60,000 nt of DNA from Nematostella vectensis (GCF_932526225.1 NC_064036.1:1800001-1860000); one strand, 5' to 3'; numbered from the stretch's first letter, positions 13,301-24,834 are shown. Made by a program: numbers and translations. Notes: generated by a model from the sequence alone, not told the origin.

Positions 13301-16300
13301 ATCTGGTGATTCCATGGACCGGGAGGTCGAAAGCCTGCTCTCCGATGCTGGGAAGTGCTCTAATGTTCAAGGAAACTCCTCGATTAACTCGTTTACTTTG
13401 TCACATAATGGCTCGCGCGTCGTGGATTCTACAATTCACAACTCGCGATCAATGAACTCGCTAGTGACGAACCAACATGCAAGGAATCCCTTAGCTGACT
13501 CCATCTCAAAAAGCTCAGATCACAACTTAACCACACATTCAAGCGGTCTTAGGTGCATGGATCACAACCAAAAAGATTTGTCCGACTCGCATTCGGTCCG
13601 TTCGAGTATTGATCAGCAAGAGTGGGAGCCAGGAGAAGAGCTTTCTGTGGATTACCCCATGACTATTTATGATCTCAACCTCACGGCACCTACTAGTATA
13701 GGATACCCAGATTTACACTCCATTCCTACAAGCTACCCAGACTTGAGCCCCACCGCATCTGCAAATATGAGTCACGCGAAACTGACCTCCACAGCACCAG
13801 TCCTTATAAGGCATACGGACCCTAACTTAGCTCTTGCTGGCTACACAGCCGGACATCACCCGCCATCATCCAAGTTATCTCGGTACAACTCTCGCATGAT
13901 GTCCTTGCAGTGCTTAGACGACATTCTCTGGAACTACAACAGTCTTCGCAAGCAGGAGATGTACTGGAAATCTCTAATTCGTATTCACCGCCTGACGCTT
14001 GAGCAGAGGCTAGACACGCTGTCCAGGCAAGAAGTAGAAGAACAGTACTTTCACGCCCAGGAAGAGCTTTGTAAGATCGAAACGGCGTTAGCTGGGTTAC
14101 TGGGTCGTTTAAGCACTGGCCAAGTTGACTGGCTGAGACAGAACGCTCTCGTGTTTGAGTTGAGCCCCGATAATACAATGCCACAGGACAAGCACATTCA
14201 AATACAGCTTAACGGTACACATCCACCACACCCTGGTAACTCCATGGGGAGTGCCTGTTATCCAGACTATCACGTTTTTCCGATTACACAGGTACAACAA
14301 GTCAATCAGGTTTTACCTGTAAGTGAGATAACAAAAGACCCTCGAGTTTTGCTGTCTAGGGAAGCCACCGTCGAATGTGGCGATAATGTAAATCGCCCCT
14401 TGTTTGTACCTGTCAATGGGCTGTTACAACCGTCTGAACATCCTGTGCTTAGTGATAAACAGACTCAAACTTTAGATGATAAACAAACACAGTCAATTCA
14501 ACCGACAAGTGAAAACGATCCTTCCAGACACCTGCAAGCAAAGACGAGTTTCCCAACGAAGGAGAAAAATGTGAACATTCCACACGGTGCATCGCAAGCA
14601 AACACGAGTTACTCAGCAAGGAAGAGAGATCCAAGCATTCCAAACGGTTCTTCGCAAGCGAATGCGGGTTATCCAACGAGTGAATGCCATCTATCTAACA
14701 TACACTCGCGCGGCTCAACACAGCTTCCAACACCGCCACAGAAGCAAAGACAAACGAGTGGCCAGACGAGTGTGAAAGTCTCTTTAAATATATTGAATGA
14801 TGAAACGAATCGTCCGACTGGGCACCCTAATCAAGCAAAGATGAATAATCCTGCGACGGACAAAAAATCATCCAACCCCCGTCCGCACTTGACTCGTCTT
14901 ACGCCAAACACCCAAACGTCACGTGACTCAGCATTGGAAATCCTCACTAAACAGAGTGCCACTGAAATCGAGTGTGACCCAGATGTTGCCTTGCGTTCAG
15001 CGACGCTGCGATCAGAGGCGAGACCTTCGGGAGAGACATCCAGTAATCCTAAGTCATATCTGGTTCCTGCTCCGCGTAAGGCCAAGCCAACTTCTGACGA
15101 TGTTTCCAATAGTGTTGGTCAGCGGCCACAACCATTACCAAGACGTCAGGTAAATGGCTTTAGACACTGGTTTTTATTTATTAAGATGAACGCCTCATAA
15201 TCATTATTATCATAACCATCATCATAAGCCCTTGAATTATCACTACGATGTCTGACGTGAAAATGTTTTCTTAACACGATCTTGCCTTCTCTCCAGGTTA
15301 ACGAGCCTTCGCCTTTTGTCAAGCAGACAAGTGTAAACGAAGAGGAAGTAAAGCTCCTGAAAGAGATGTTCAACAAGGAACAGCAAGAACTCGAGAGCCG
15401 GATCAGCCTTGAGCGTCTGAGGTACAAAGAGGAGCAGCAGCGATTGCGGGATGAGGAGGAGCAGCAGAGGGCGTGGCTAGAGAAGAAGTTTCAGAGAGAG
15501 GAGAACCAGCAGTTGCGCCAGCAGAAGGAAGAGGAGAGGCAGACCGAGTGGCTTGAGCAACAGAAACTACAAAGGAAGCAAGAATCCACGCGAGAAATCA
15601 GCCGGAAGAAAGAAGAGAAGGCTGAAGATGAACAATCTGAGAAGGTAAGTCAGTTTATCCGACTTGTGGAGGCACGCTCTCGTAGGCTAGAAAACCCAAT
15701 AAGAGTGTCTTCAGTTTGCAATTCAATCCATCCAACAACGAAAGTGGCTCGAATTTTTTTTATCGAAAAATGCGGGGTTAAAATGGTGAGAGTGAATATT
15801 CAAAGCGAAAAGAAAACTAAGCAACATTGTAACGTTAGTCGGATCTGTAAACTTTATGGTATAGAAGATATGTTTCACGGTTACACTTACGTCAATTATT
15901 TATAGACAAAAGACCAATACTTGACAAGTTTAGGTAGTGGTGGGGCAATCACGTTAATCACGTGACGTGTCCATGTTAAACATCTTCCCTGACTGACTTG
16001 AAATTTGTTCTTTTTCCTACAGAAAGCAGAGGGCGATCCTCAGGATATCAGGAACAAACGAATGCAGTATTTCCGTGCAAGAACCAACTCTGGTACGATC
16101 AAAGACGATCATGTCTTCCCTCCCTCAAAACGTGATTTATCGACGATGATCAACGAAACATCGACGGAAGGCCCAGTGCCGGGTAAGGCACGAAGTGACA
16201 GCTCGTCGTCTGCAGAAAGTATCCAAGATATTGATATAGAGCATGCAGATTTCGTGAGTGAAGAGAGCCCTTTGTCGACCGAGCAGGAGCTTATTGCTTT

Positions 16301-19300
16301 GCTGAGAAACGTACAGAACAAGGGACGGTCATACAGTGACACGACAACCAGTAGTTCATTCAGCACTAATGAAGACACGATAAAAACGGACAATCTAGAA
16401 GAGGAAAACAATGACAGAAATGGTTTACAGGAAAGGGTGCTTGCAGATTCAGATAACTTTGAACAGAGTGGACATATAAAGGAAAACGTGGATGATTTAG
16501 AAGCACCTCTGACTAGTGCTAAAAATTATGCAAGATCTGTTGAGGGTGAGCTGAATGGAAAAAATAAAGGCAGAAGTGTGGGATTAAGACGTTCAGACGC
16601 AGAGAGCTCTTCAGAAGCAGTAGAGCACTATTGTGAGGAATTAGAAAAGGATGTTGAACATGTAACCTTAGAAGATGGGAATACTACCACAGACGAACGG
16701 GATGCACTTGAAGCTGGACTAGAGTTCGATGAAAGTGAGACGAATGATGATCAAAAGACTGCGTCAATGGAAGAATTTGAGCTTCTGGAACAAATGTTTA
16801 GGCGAGAGAAAGAGATGAGACTTGAGGTCGTGCGCGAGGAGTCTGTAGAGGCTACCGAATCTGAGCCAGAACACGCACAACAAGAGGCCGGTGAGCGAGG
16901 GAGGTTTGATAGGGTTGATGGAAAGAGAGAACATTACGCTTTTACTGTACGTGAACAGGAAAATATGCGATCTATAACTTCAGATAGTTCTGAGGAGGTC
17001 GAAACGTTTGGGCAGGGTAATCTACAACGAAGAGAAAGTGCTTCACAAGATGAAAAAGGTTTGGAGACTCATGGTAGAATCGTCGCGGACGATTATGAAG
17101 CCAGCGATCAAGGCTTCGCGTTAAACGAAAAAGACATAAAAAAGGTAAAGCAACATAGTTCTGATTCAGAGATGGAGATCGCAGATGTTGAGGTACTCGA
17201 ACGCCCAACTGTTATTCTGGAAGATTCTAAGCACTCACTTGACTTACTAGAGTTAACAAACCCCGAGGAAATCAAGGAAAGTGGTAAGCATTGTGCTAGT
17301 CACGAAAACAAAGATGTCTCAACGACAAACCACCACTCCTTCAGAAATATGAATAGTTTACTTAACAGAGCTGAACGTATGGAATCCACAGAAGAAAATG
17401 GAGAAAATGATTTTTCACCAGTTGAAGAAGTTGAAACGCCTCACAACGATGAGATCTCGGAGGAGGACGATTTGTTAGGCCTTGTTGGTAGCGAGAGTGA
17501 GAGTGAAGAAGATATAGAATCGTTCATTGATAATGAAGAGACTCTAAGTCGGTCCAGGTCTGAGACTTTTGAGAAAATATATCTATCAAATAAGAGTGGT
17601 AATACTGACGAGTTTCAACATGAAACAGTTGCAGTTGCGCCTACACATCATGTCCCTCTTATTATAGTAAATAGCGGACGTGAAAGTATAGACTTTGTTC
17701 CAGATGATTCATCTGAAGGATTATCTTATGATGAAACGAAGAAAAAAGTCCAGGAAATTGATGATGATACGAGAAAGGAAGTCCAGGAAATTGATGATGA
17801 CACGAAGAAGGAATTTCAGGAAATTGGAAATGACATGGAGAAGGAAGTCCAGGTAAATGATGATGCCCAGAAGAAGGAAGTCCAGGAAATTGCCAATAGT
17901 GACAGTGAAGAAGAAGTGGAAAGATTTCCTCGTCATACATATGTGTCAGAGGATCTGGACTCAAACGAAAGTTCAAGCGAGAACTCGCCGGCCGATGGCA
18001 AGGGTTTTGTTCAAGCTACAGAAGAAGGGGGAGACGAGGAGGAGGCATATTCGGATGATGGAGCCGTGTGCGATGAACACAATCCGGATGGATCTCTTCA
18101 TGAATTAGACGGAAGCAAGTCTTCAACGCAATTAATTGAAAGCCTGCTTGGTGCTTTAGCTCAGGGTGATAGCGACGAAGAGATCGAAGCATTTGATGAA
18201 CCTGGAGACTATCGGCCTAGCGGTGAAATGAAAGGAGAACAGAGAAAGGGCCAGAGAATAATAGATGACTTGCACAAGCCTAGTCAACAGCACAAAGATG
18301 AACAATTGGCATCAAATTCCGATGACGATTTGCTAGGCATTATTGGGAGTAGCGATACTGATAGTGAAAGTAATGATGACATCCCGGGATCAATTCCCGA
18401 TGGGAACGATATTGAGGTAGAAAGCGGTGTATTTGATGCCAATCGTGAGGAATCAGATGATATCAATGATATGATTATCAAAACGACCAATGATAATCCT
18501 GTTGAAACATCCCCAAAGAATCCAGATCACATTCTGGAGGAGGGCTCTTCCTACAAACCCTCGTTTAATGACGACGAAGACATACTTGATCTTATCGGTA
18601 GCGATACTGACTTGTCTGACGCCGAGTCACAGAACAGTCTCTCCAGTGCACCAACAGGGGACGAAGACGGGATTAAGGTGGGGTCGTACCATCACAATAC
18701 GAAGCAAAGCTACCCTGGCCCACCAGCTGTTGCAATGAACATCGCATCGGTCACCAAGCAACAGGCAGCTTTTGTAAGTAGCGTGTGACTCCTTAACTCT
18801 TTATTTTCATGATGTTAAGGGACGAACTATTTTTGAAGATATAAGGGGTAGATAATTTAGGTCTTGCAAATATCCAGCACGGCGTTTACGGCGCCAAATT
18901 GTTATGGAGTTCTTGGCCGCATCCCCCCTCCCCCTGATACTGCTTTGCTGCGATGGCAAAAGCCTTTCCACATGTATGTTGTGGGGGCAAATACTACCGG
19001 CTACTATAGATTTGCGATTTGCTGACGAACTATGAGAATAGGCATGGCCAGACAAGGGAGAGCTCTGCGCCCTTCTCACGTGCTCACAATCCATGGAATA
19101 AAGGTTCCGTTTGGTAATTGTTGTTTGTTTGTATGATTACTATTCCAAAAGGATCAATGCTTATTTTAGGCCTCAATTTTCTGTCTCTTCTCCAGTTTTG
19201 CTGAGGCTTTTTGTTTACAGGAGCAGAACGGTGGGACGGTAGTAGTGATAGATAACGGGTCTGGATTTTGCAAGGCCGGGTTGTCTACCGATGAAAGCCC

Positions 19301-22300
19301 AAGGGTTGTGTTTCCTGCAATCGTCGGAAGACCACGTCACAAGGTACGCAATAAGCAATTAGCTGGTACCACAAGATCGTAAATAAAAAAGCTTTATAGA
19401 GGTATCACTGTTGTGACAAGCTCTATGGCGTTTAACTCGTAGATAAAAGGCTTTGCTTTTGACAAATTAAAGGATTTTATTTTGGAACATGATTTTATTG
19501 GATAGTGGTTGCGAGGTCTACTTAAAATGCGATGCGTATTACCTTAGACACCAAGAAAACATTCCGATATGGAATATGTGTGCGAGAAAAGTACAATTAG
19601 TACAAAATAGCGACAGAGACTTTGGTAAATGTTACCATACCGAGAAATCCATTGCTTTTTCTGCCAGGAGGTCATGATGCGAGATTACAAGGATAGCTAC
19701 GTGGGTGATGAAGCACAGGAAATGCGCGGGGTGCTCACGCTCAAGTACCCGCTGGAGCACGGGATCGTCACCAAATGGGACGATATGGAACTGGTAAGTA
19801 GCGTAAAAGACCAATCAAGGCCAATTATTCACGCTATCACATTAGCAGAAAGAAAGTGTAATTTTCTATGTGAACCGGCGCGGCTTAAGCAGAAGCCGAT
19901 GTGAATGACCGTGTGCGCCCTTTCTCGGGCCTTTTTGCTATGTTTTTTTACGTTTCAATCAAGTGCATACGCAAAAACAAAATGGGAGAATGCTCATTTT
20001 CGTTTGCTACTGCTTGAGTTTCCGATCAGCTCATAGTGTGAAACTGGCATGAAGAAAGTCGAGGTCTGTATTCCGTTTTCTTGATCACCTTTTCCACAGC
20101 TCCCCTGGTGTTCTTTGCTTATCAAGTGTTTTTTATTTTTATTTGCTATGTATGAGAGCATTTTATATGATGGTCCAACCTTTTTCTAGCAATGGTAGTG
20201 AATATGACACCGTGTGTTGTCTTTTTTTGTGTAGTATCTAGCGTACCGGACGTGACGTCAGTCTTATTTCTTTTAGATGTGGGAGCATGCATTTGACCAG
20301 CTGCGCGTGCGCGGTGAGGATTTTCCCGTCTTGCTCACGGAGGCACCGTTGAACCCAAAGATGAACAGGGAGCGGATGGTTCAGTTGATGTTTGAGTCGT
20401 TCAATGTGCCCTGTATGTACGTCGCCGTACAGGCTGTCATGGCGCTTTACGCCTCTGGTCGGACTACAGGTAATTGCGCGGTGAATAACTGTTAATGTCG
20501 TCATGGCGCTTGACGCCTCTGGTCGGACTACAGGTAAAGGCTAGGTAAAATACTGTTAATGTCGTCATGGCGCTTGACGCCTTTGGTCGCTCTACAAGCA
20601 AGCACGTTCCTTGCGACGGGCGGCAAGCGGAAGCTCAGAGTTCGGTAGGTGCTTCATGTATGATTCCCTGAAGTGTCACGGCCGGTATGCATACCAACAG
20701 AACGGTATGCCATGACATGAGGTACCTACTGTTCAAAACCAAAATTATCTACTTCCGGTTGCCGTCCACTTATATCACACTGTACATTTAAGTGTACGTT
20801 CAAGTGAGGATTTAGAAACTGAGAGTGGATAGTTGCTGCTGAGTGAAATTCCAAAAAACTCACGGTGAATATTCCGCTTACTTGAAATGATATCTGCTCC
20901 CTTTAAAAGGGTAATTCATCTGTATTGTGTGACACAGCTGTGTAGTAAATAATAACGATTTCAAACCTCCATCAATCATAGGCACCGTGTTCGATTGCGG
21001 TGACGGCGTAAGCCACACAGTCCCAGTCTACGACGGCTACTGGTTGCCCCATGCCACTCAGCGGATTGATTTGGCCGGGAGGGACTTGACCCATTACCTC
21101 CAGAGACTCGTCACTGAGCGAGGATACTCGTTCCAGTCCACGGCAGAGCAGCAGATCATCCGGGACCTTAAAGAGACGCTGTGCTATTGTGCGATGGACT
21201 ATGAGAGGGAATTAAAAGAGGCTGAGACTAGTGACGACTGCGAGGCGCCATATATGGTAGATTGTCCGCTGTTGATGTCGCTCCATATTTTGAAATAAAT
21301 TAACACGGTTAAAAACTTATCGCGTAACTACTCTGCTTTTCAAGAGACATTCAACATACAACTTCCCTGTTTTGGTTTATTTCCTTGTCTGGATAACGCC
21401 TAGGCACCTAGTTTCTCTACATGTTGTCTGTTGTCTTGTCACAAAGTAAAGCTTGTCATTGCAGTGGGAGTGACATGAAAGGCAATGTCGTCCGCTATGT
21501 GTTCTTTTTAATACTTACCGTTCTTACTGTGCCTATTTTTCTGTTAAGTTTCTGATTGTGATAATGACGATGATATATGATGAAAATGACGATGATATTG
21601 GCAGTGGTATTGAAGATACTGACGTGGCTGGGATTACTGTGATACTGACATGATACTGACATGATGATTGCAACGATAATGATGACCGTGATGATTATGA
21701 GGATGATGATAACTCGCGATAGCGATATCGGTAAAAAGATTATGGTCACGTTATCGTTGTTGGTTGGTGGTTACGATTTCGGGGGTTTAAAGTGATGTTG
21801 CCTTGTAAAAGTGCTACTGATCTCAGTTCAGTCAGTTCTGGTCAATTGCTCCTCATACTCATTCATTTTTTCAAAGGCTTATATATACTATTTTTCATAG
21901 CTTCCCGACGGCCAGTCAATCCGTATCGGCAGTGAGAGGTTCCGTGCAGCAGAGCCTCTCTTCCAGCCGTCCCTTCTCGGACGAGACATCGATGGAATCC
22001 ATGAATCGATCTTTAAGTCAATCAAGAAATGCGATATCGACCTTAGAGCTGAGCTCTTCCATAACATTGTTCTTTCAGGTAGGAATGAGAAAATTATCAT
22101 ATGATGGTCCAAGCGACCCCCATCCCCCCTCCCCTAAAAATGTAATGGAGTATTTTTATGTATTTGTATGCCTTCACCCTCCCCCCCCCCCTCCTTCGGA
22201 AAGGTGCCCCTCCCGAAAACACGAACTTTTAATGACTCGACTCTTCCGAAAACTCAAACTTACTCGACCCTTCCTCTGACTAGAATCTCTAATGACTCAT

Positions 22301-22864
22301 CCTTTTAAAAAACTCAGAACTTCTGATGACTCGACCCTTCCAAAAACTGGAACGTCTGATTACTCGAGTCGACGAATTGAACCTGAGATGACTCATCTTA
22401 CTTAAACCATAAAGTAGAAAATGGATCTTTCATCTGACTCGAACCGTAGATGATTGACTCTACCTAAACTTTAGCTCTGTATTTTCCATTTAGTATCACA
22501 GGATGCATTAAGTAGCTAATTTTCTACGCTACCAATGACGGCTACCATCCATTTCTTTCTTCCGAATCGTGTCCGGCTCGATCCCTTCTCCACAAAGTAT
22601 TATACTCAACAAGCGTAATTCGTGTTTTCAGGGGGTACTACTTTGCTAGCAGGATTCAGTAACCGCCTCCATAAGGAGATCTATAGCTTGGTAGACCCCA
22701 AGGACCCCAGCAGAGTGCGTGTAGTGACCCCCCCGGATCGCGACCTGGCAGTGTGGCGCGGCAGTGCTGTGTTGGCGGGACTTCCTTCCTTCCCCAAAAT
22801 GTGCATTTCTTCCCAGGAGTATGATGAGCTCGGGCCGGACATTATACACAGGAAGTGCTTTTAA
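7333..22864 (+). CDS. SEC14-spectrin-coiled coil-actin fusion gene (19 exons)
   Basis: Proposed exons: 7342-7414 (in-frame ATG also at 7333), 7630-7750, 8163-8262, 8574-8690, 8883-8999, 9297-9457, 9851-10100, 10526-10651, 10979-11170, 11725-12074, 12545-15149, 15297-15644, 16023-18773, 19221-19343, 19668-19793, 20277-20469, 20982-21256, 21901-22078, 22632-22864. Every junction is GT-AG and every phase matches, giving 8,439 nt or about 2,812 residues. Order: SEC14/CRAL-TRIO-like (1-176), spectrin-like helices (177-about 536), low-complexity linker (536-1404), coiled coil (1405-1520), acidic linker (1521-2437), complete actin (2438-2812). SEC14 plus spectrin repeats is the N-terminal layout of SESTD1 and the TRIO/MCF2 families, but no DH or PH domain is seen. 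The protein may tether an actin-like module to membranes or cortex, which is inference. Weakest points are the AAG acceptor before 9297 and the exon 13-14 join that creates the fusion. Confidence 0.75.
7342..8999 (+). CDS. SEC14/CRAL-TRIO-like domain, exons 1-5 of the fusion gene
   Basis: The five exons encode about 176 residues. After [20 protein letters not shown] comes a helix ([16 protein letters not shown]), a hydrophobic strand ([11 protein letters not shown]), [16 protein letters not shown], and the closing signature [21 protein letters not shown]. This spacing and the final F-G-G-x-L-x-Y-x-H-x-x-W pattern match the SEC14 domains that precede spectrin repeats in SESTD1, TRIO/kalirin and MCF2-type proteins. 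SEC14 domains bind phosphoinositides or other lipids. Ligand binding here is not shown. The start is at 7342 or at the in-frame ATG 9 nt upstream; an in-frame stop lies just before. Confidence 0.75.
7925..8098. repeat. Poly-G-containing dispersed repeat in intron 2
   Basis: A run of about 19 G is followed by CACAATTCAGAAA and a second G-rich or C-rich pair. A related segment in the opposite orientation lies near 43405-43485 in an LPCAT3 intron (TTTCTGAATTGTGCCCCCCC). Confidence 0.5.
9297..12074 (+). CDS. Spectrin-like helical repeats, exons 6-10 of the fusion gene
   Basis: Exons 9297-9457, 9851-10100, 10526-10651, 10979-11170 and 11725-12074 encode about 360 mostly helical residues. Heptad-like runs and tryptophans sit at typical spectrin-repeat positions (for example [12 protein letters not shown] and VQSWIHQRG). 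The best matching part is residues 177-420. Exon 10 adds a more divergent helical stretch ([28 protein letters not shown]). All exons join in phase (0, 2, 0, 0, 0, 2). The AAG acceptor before 9297 is not consensus but preserves frame and homology. Confidence 0.65.
11249..11372. repeat. About 22-bp minisatellite in intron 9
   Basis: Five to six degenerate copies of a unit like GCTGCTCTCGGAAATGAATA. The repeat lies in the intron just after exon 9 of the fusion gene. Confidence 0.7.
12545..15149 (+). CDS. Giant Ser/Thr/Pro-rich exon 11 of the fusion gene
   Basis: A 2,605-nt exon encodes about 868 residues, mostly polar and low-complexity, probably disordered. It contains a short charged coil (starting [20 protein letters not shown]) near protein residue 670. 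A hydrophobic helical island lies around residues 990-1080 ([19 protein letters not shown] through [20 protein letters not shown]), the only part that looks folded. Its family is not recognised. The exon joins upstream through AG|G and ends at a CAG|GTAAAT donor; reading through the donor adds 17 codons and a stop. Confidence 0.7.
15297..15644 (+). CDS. Coiled-coil exon 12 of the fusion gene
   Basis: This 116-residue exon is almost entirely a Glu/Lys/Arg/Gln-rich coiled coil, from [19 protein letters not shown] to [13 protein letters not shown]. The acceptor CTCCAG and the donor AAG|GTAAGT are both strong, and both phases are 0. A dimerisation helix at this place would present two C-terminal actin modules side by side, which is inference. 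Confidence 0.75.
16023..18773 (+). CDS. Giant acidic exon 13 of the fusion gene
   Basis: This 2,751-nt exon encodes 917 very acidic residues, probably disordered (protein residues 1521-2437). It contains five degenerate 11-residue repeats of the form [11 protein letters not shown] (33-bp units, 17739-17903). Four scattered copies of an acidic LLG motif start near residues 2001, 2226, 2287 and 2371. The donor is TTT|GTAAGTAG. Without splicing the frame ends five codons later, so the C-terminus depends on use of this consensus donor. Confidence 0.75.
17739..17903 (+). repeat. 33-bp coding minisatellite in exon 13
   Basis: Five degenerate 33-bp units keep the reading frame and encode 11-residue repeats ([11 protein letters not shown]-like). 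The last two copies are the most diverged. Confidence 0.75.
19221..22864 (+). CDS. Complete divergent actin module, exons 14-19 of the fusion gene
   Basis: The six exons encode 375 residues, the length of a whole actin. It begins [20 protein letters not shown] where actin residue 1 would be, and no in-frame ATG exists before the acceptor at 19220 (a TAG lies about 50 nt upstream). Nucleotide-site motifs are kept: [22 protein letters not shown] (Cys replaces the usual Ser), [18 protein letters not shown] keeps the His at about position 73, and [12 protein letters not shown] keeps the Gln at about 137. The D-loop is altered: [13 protein letters not shown] replaces the usual Gly-rich loop and is one residue shorter. 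The C-terminus is IIHRKCF. An intron after residue 41 matches the ancient actin 41/42 intron; the 121/122 intron of the neighbouring actin is absent. Nucleotide binding is plausible. Filament assembly is uncertain because of the D-loop. Confidence 0.85.
20436..20595 (+). repeat. Tandem triplication of the exon 16 end and its splice donor
   Basis: The end of exon 16 (GTCATGGCGCTTTACGCC through ACTACAG|GTAA) is repeated with few changes at about 20500 and 20562. The second copy still carries ACTACAG|GTAAAG. The first copy keeps the actin codons ([12 protein letters not shown]); the second has TTGACG in place of TTTACG. Stops between copies make the first donor the functional one. Confidence 0.8.
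22095..22400. repeat. Degenerate tandem repeat in intron 18
   Basis: Diverged units of roughly 40-45 bp contain ATGACTCGACCCTTCC and AAAAACTC-like strings. They lie between the last two actin-module exons. No coding content. Confidence 0.5.
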
Positions 22865-24834
22865 AAGGGATACGTCACGAGTTTTTCGTGGGCCACGGTT
22901 AAGACAGCAATCCACCATGAAGGGAGAGACAGAATACGGCCTAAAGGAACCACCCCTTTAATCTGAATGATTCTCTTGGTCATCAGCTTGAACTATTGAA
23001 AAAGGCATACGATTTCAAACCTCAGCGTGGCCAAATTTCATACGCAAACTAGTGCGCAGATGATGATTCAAGCCGAGTTTGGTATAATAATACACAAAGA
23101 GCGCTTTTAGGAGCTTAGAATAGTTCAAATAGACTGAGGTGTGCTCGCAAAGTGGTACACATCGTTGTCAAAAGTAAATACACAATGAATCACTAAGCAA
23201 TTAAAAATTGACACACATAAAAAATTGCTTTACCCCCCCCCCAAAAAAAAAGGAGAATTATTTTGTTGTTCTCCTAAATAAGGTCAACCTTTTTGCTACA
23301 GTACGTCTACAGTACGATGACCAATTCCATATCACTTCATATTAAAATTGCTCCTTTTTACGGGGGGCTCAATGCTCATGATTTTTCTAAGACGACTACA
23401 AGTTTACTTATGAAAAGACTACACATTTTCAAATTGTATTGATTTATATGGTATTTTCTGTTTGCATATAGTGGGAGTAGTTCCGTAGCAGCAGGCATAG
23501 TTCCGTATCACTCAAAAATTCTGTCGTCTGGTACGAGTTTTTTTTAATTTGAGAATCAATAAAAACATATTTAATCAATAACATATCACATCCCTTCCTT
23601 TTTGCTTAAAATTAATGTATTTATTTTGATAATTTTCGTGCACGAGAGCTCAACAAAAAGCCGTTTTTATTCACAATAGAACAAAATGTGAATGCTACGG
23701 CCGCCAATTGTCGTTCTTTTAAGAGTTCTGCAATAATCCCATATCTCTTTGCAAGTTAGCCAGCTAATGATTTAACTATGGTTAATCTTGGCCGTTTTAT
23801 TTAATTATCCTCGCATATTGATATATCAATCACAGTTTCAGTAATTATTTTAATATAGAATAATATTTTATCGATGAGCGCTAACAATATCAAGGAGGTT
23901 GTCTTTAAAATGAAGTTCTTTATTCAGCCGAATGACTGAAATAAAAGGCCCACATAATAAAAATTAACCGTTTAGAATTAACATTACTGGGATTAAATGA
24001 TTAATTGAGAACGGGATAATCAAATCAATCCTTTTCGCGGCTTTATATCTGCAGTCAAACCAAAAACACACTATGGGCGCAGACCGCAGGGTGATACGAA
24101 ACTATTCCCACGTCCTCCGGGAAGCACGAAAAACTAAAAGCAATGTCAATCGCAAAAATCGCATCAATTACAGACATTAACAGACATTCTTTCTTCTAAG
24201 CATTCGTATAAAAATTAGGACATTTTTAAAAGGAGTTATTGTTTTCATCTGACTTTCCTGACGCGGGTCAGTTCACTGTGCAGTAAACGCCGCTCATTTT
24301 AGCAACAATTATGAAAATCGCTTTGAAATAATGATAATTTCTGAACAAACCATTGGATGAAATAAGCTGGATTAATAAAGGAAAGGCTAATAGTTTTGTA
24401 TCATTTAGGTAGTTTTGGATTGTTCAAATCTACAATATTCGAGGCAAAAAGATAAAAACAAATCTGAGTGATACGGAACTAGGACTGCTACGGAATTGGT
24501 TATCGTACTGTATTTGATAACCCCTCTAACGAGAGGAAGAGAGAGGGAAGCCACACTTCTCCAAACGAAAGACAAAACAAGAAAACAAACGACAGAACAA
24601 ACAAACAAACTCAGGGTATGACCTGTATGACTTCTGAATTCATTAAACACAACATAAATGTTTACTAGAAAAAAAATTAGAACAGAGCTTGGACAGCCTG
24701 TGCTAATTTATGCAAAATTCTTAGAATCGATGCGAACTTGATTAAACCGGTTTGCACAACAAATTTTCTTGGGAAAACAACAGTCTCTTGACAAGACCCG
24801 TTGAAGAAACAGCCGTCTTTAGACGTGCTAAAAA
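22865..24834. other. AT-rich intergenic region after the fusion gene
   Basis: About 2 kb without a supported gene. It should hold the fusion gene 3' UTR (an AATAAA is present at 23558-23563 but is about 700 nt from the stop) and the promoter of the TMEM121-like gene at its right end. ORFs here are short and compositionally biased. Confidence 0.5.
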
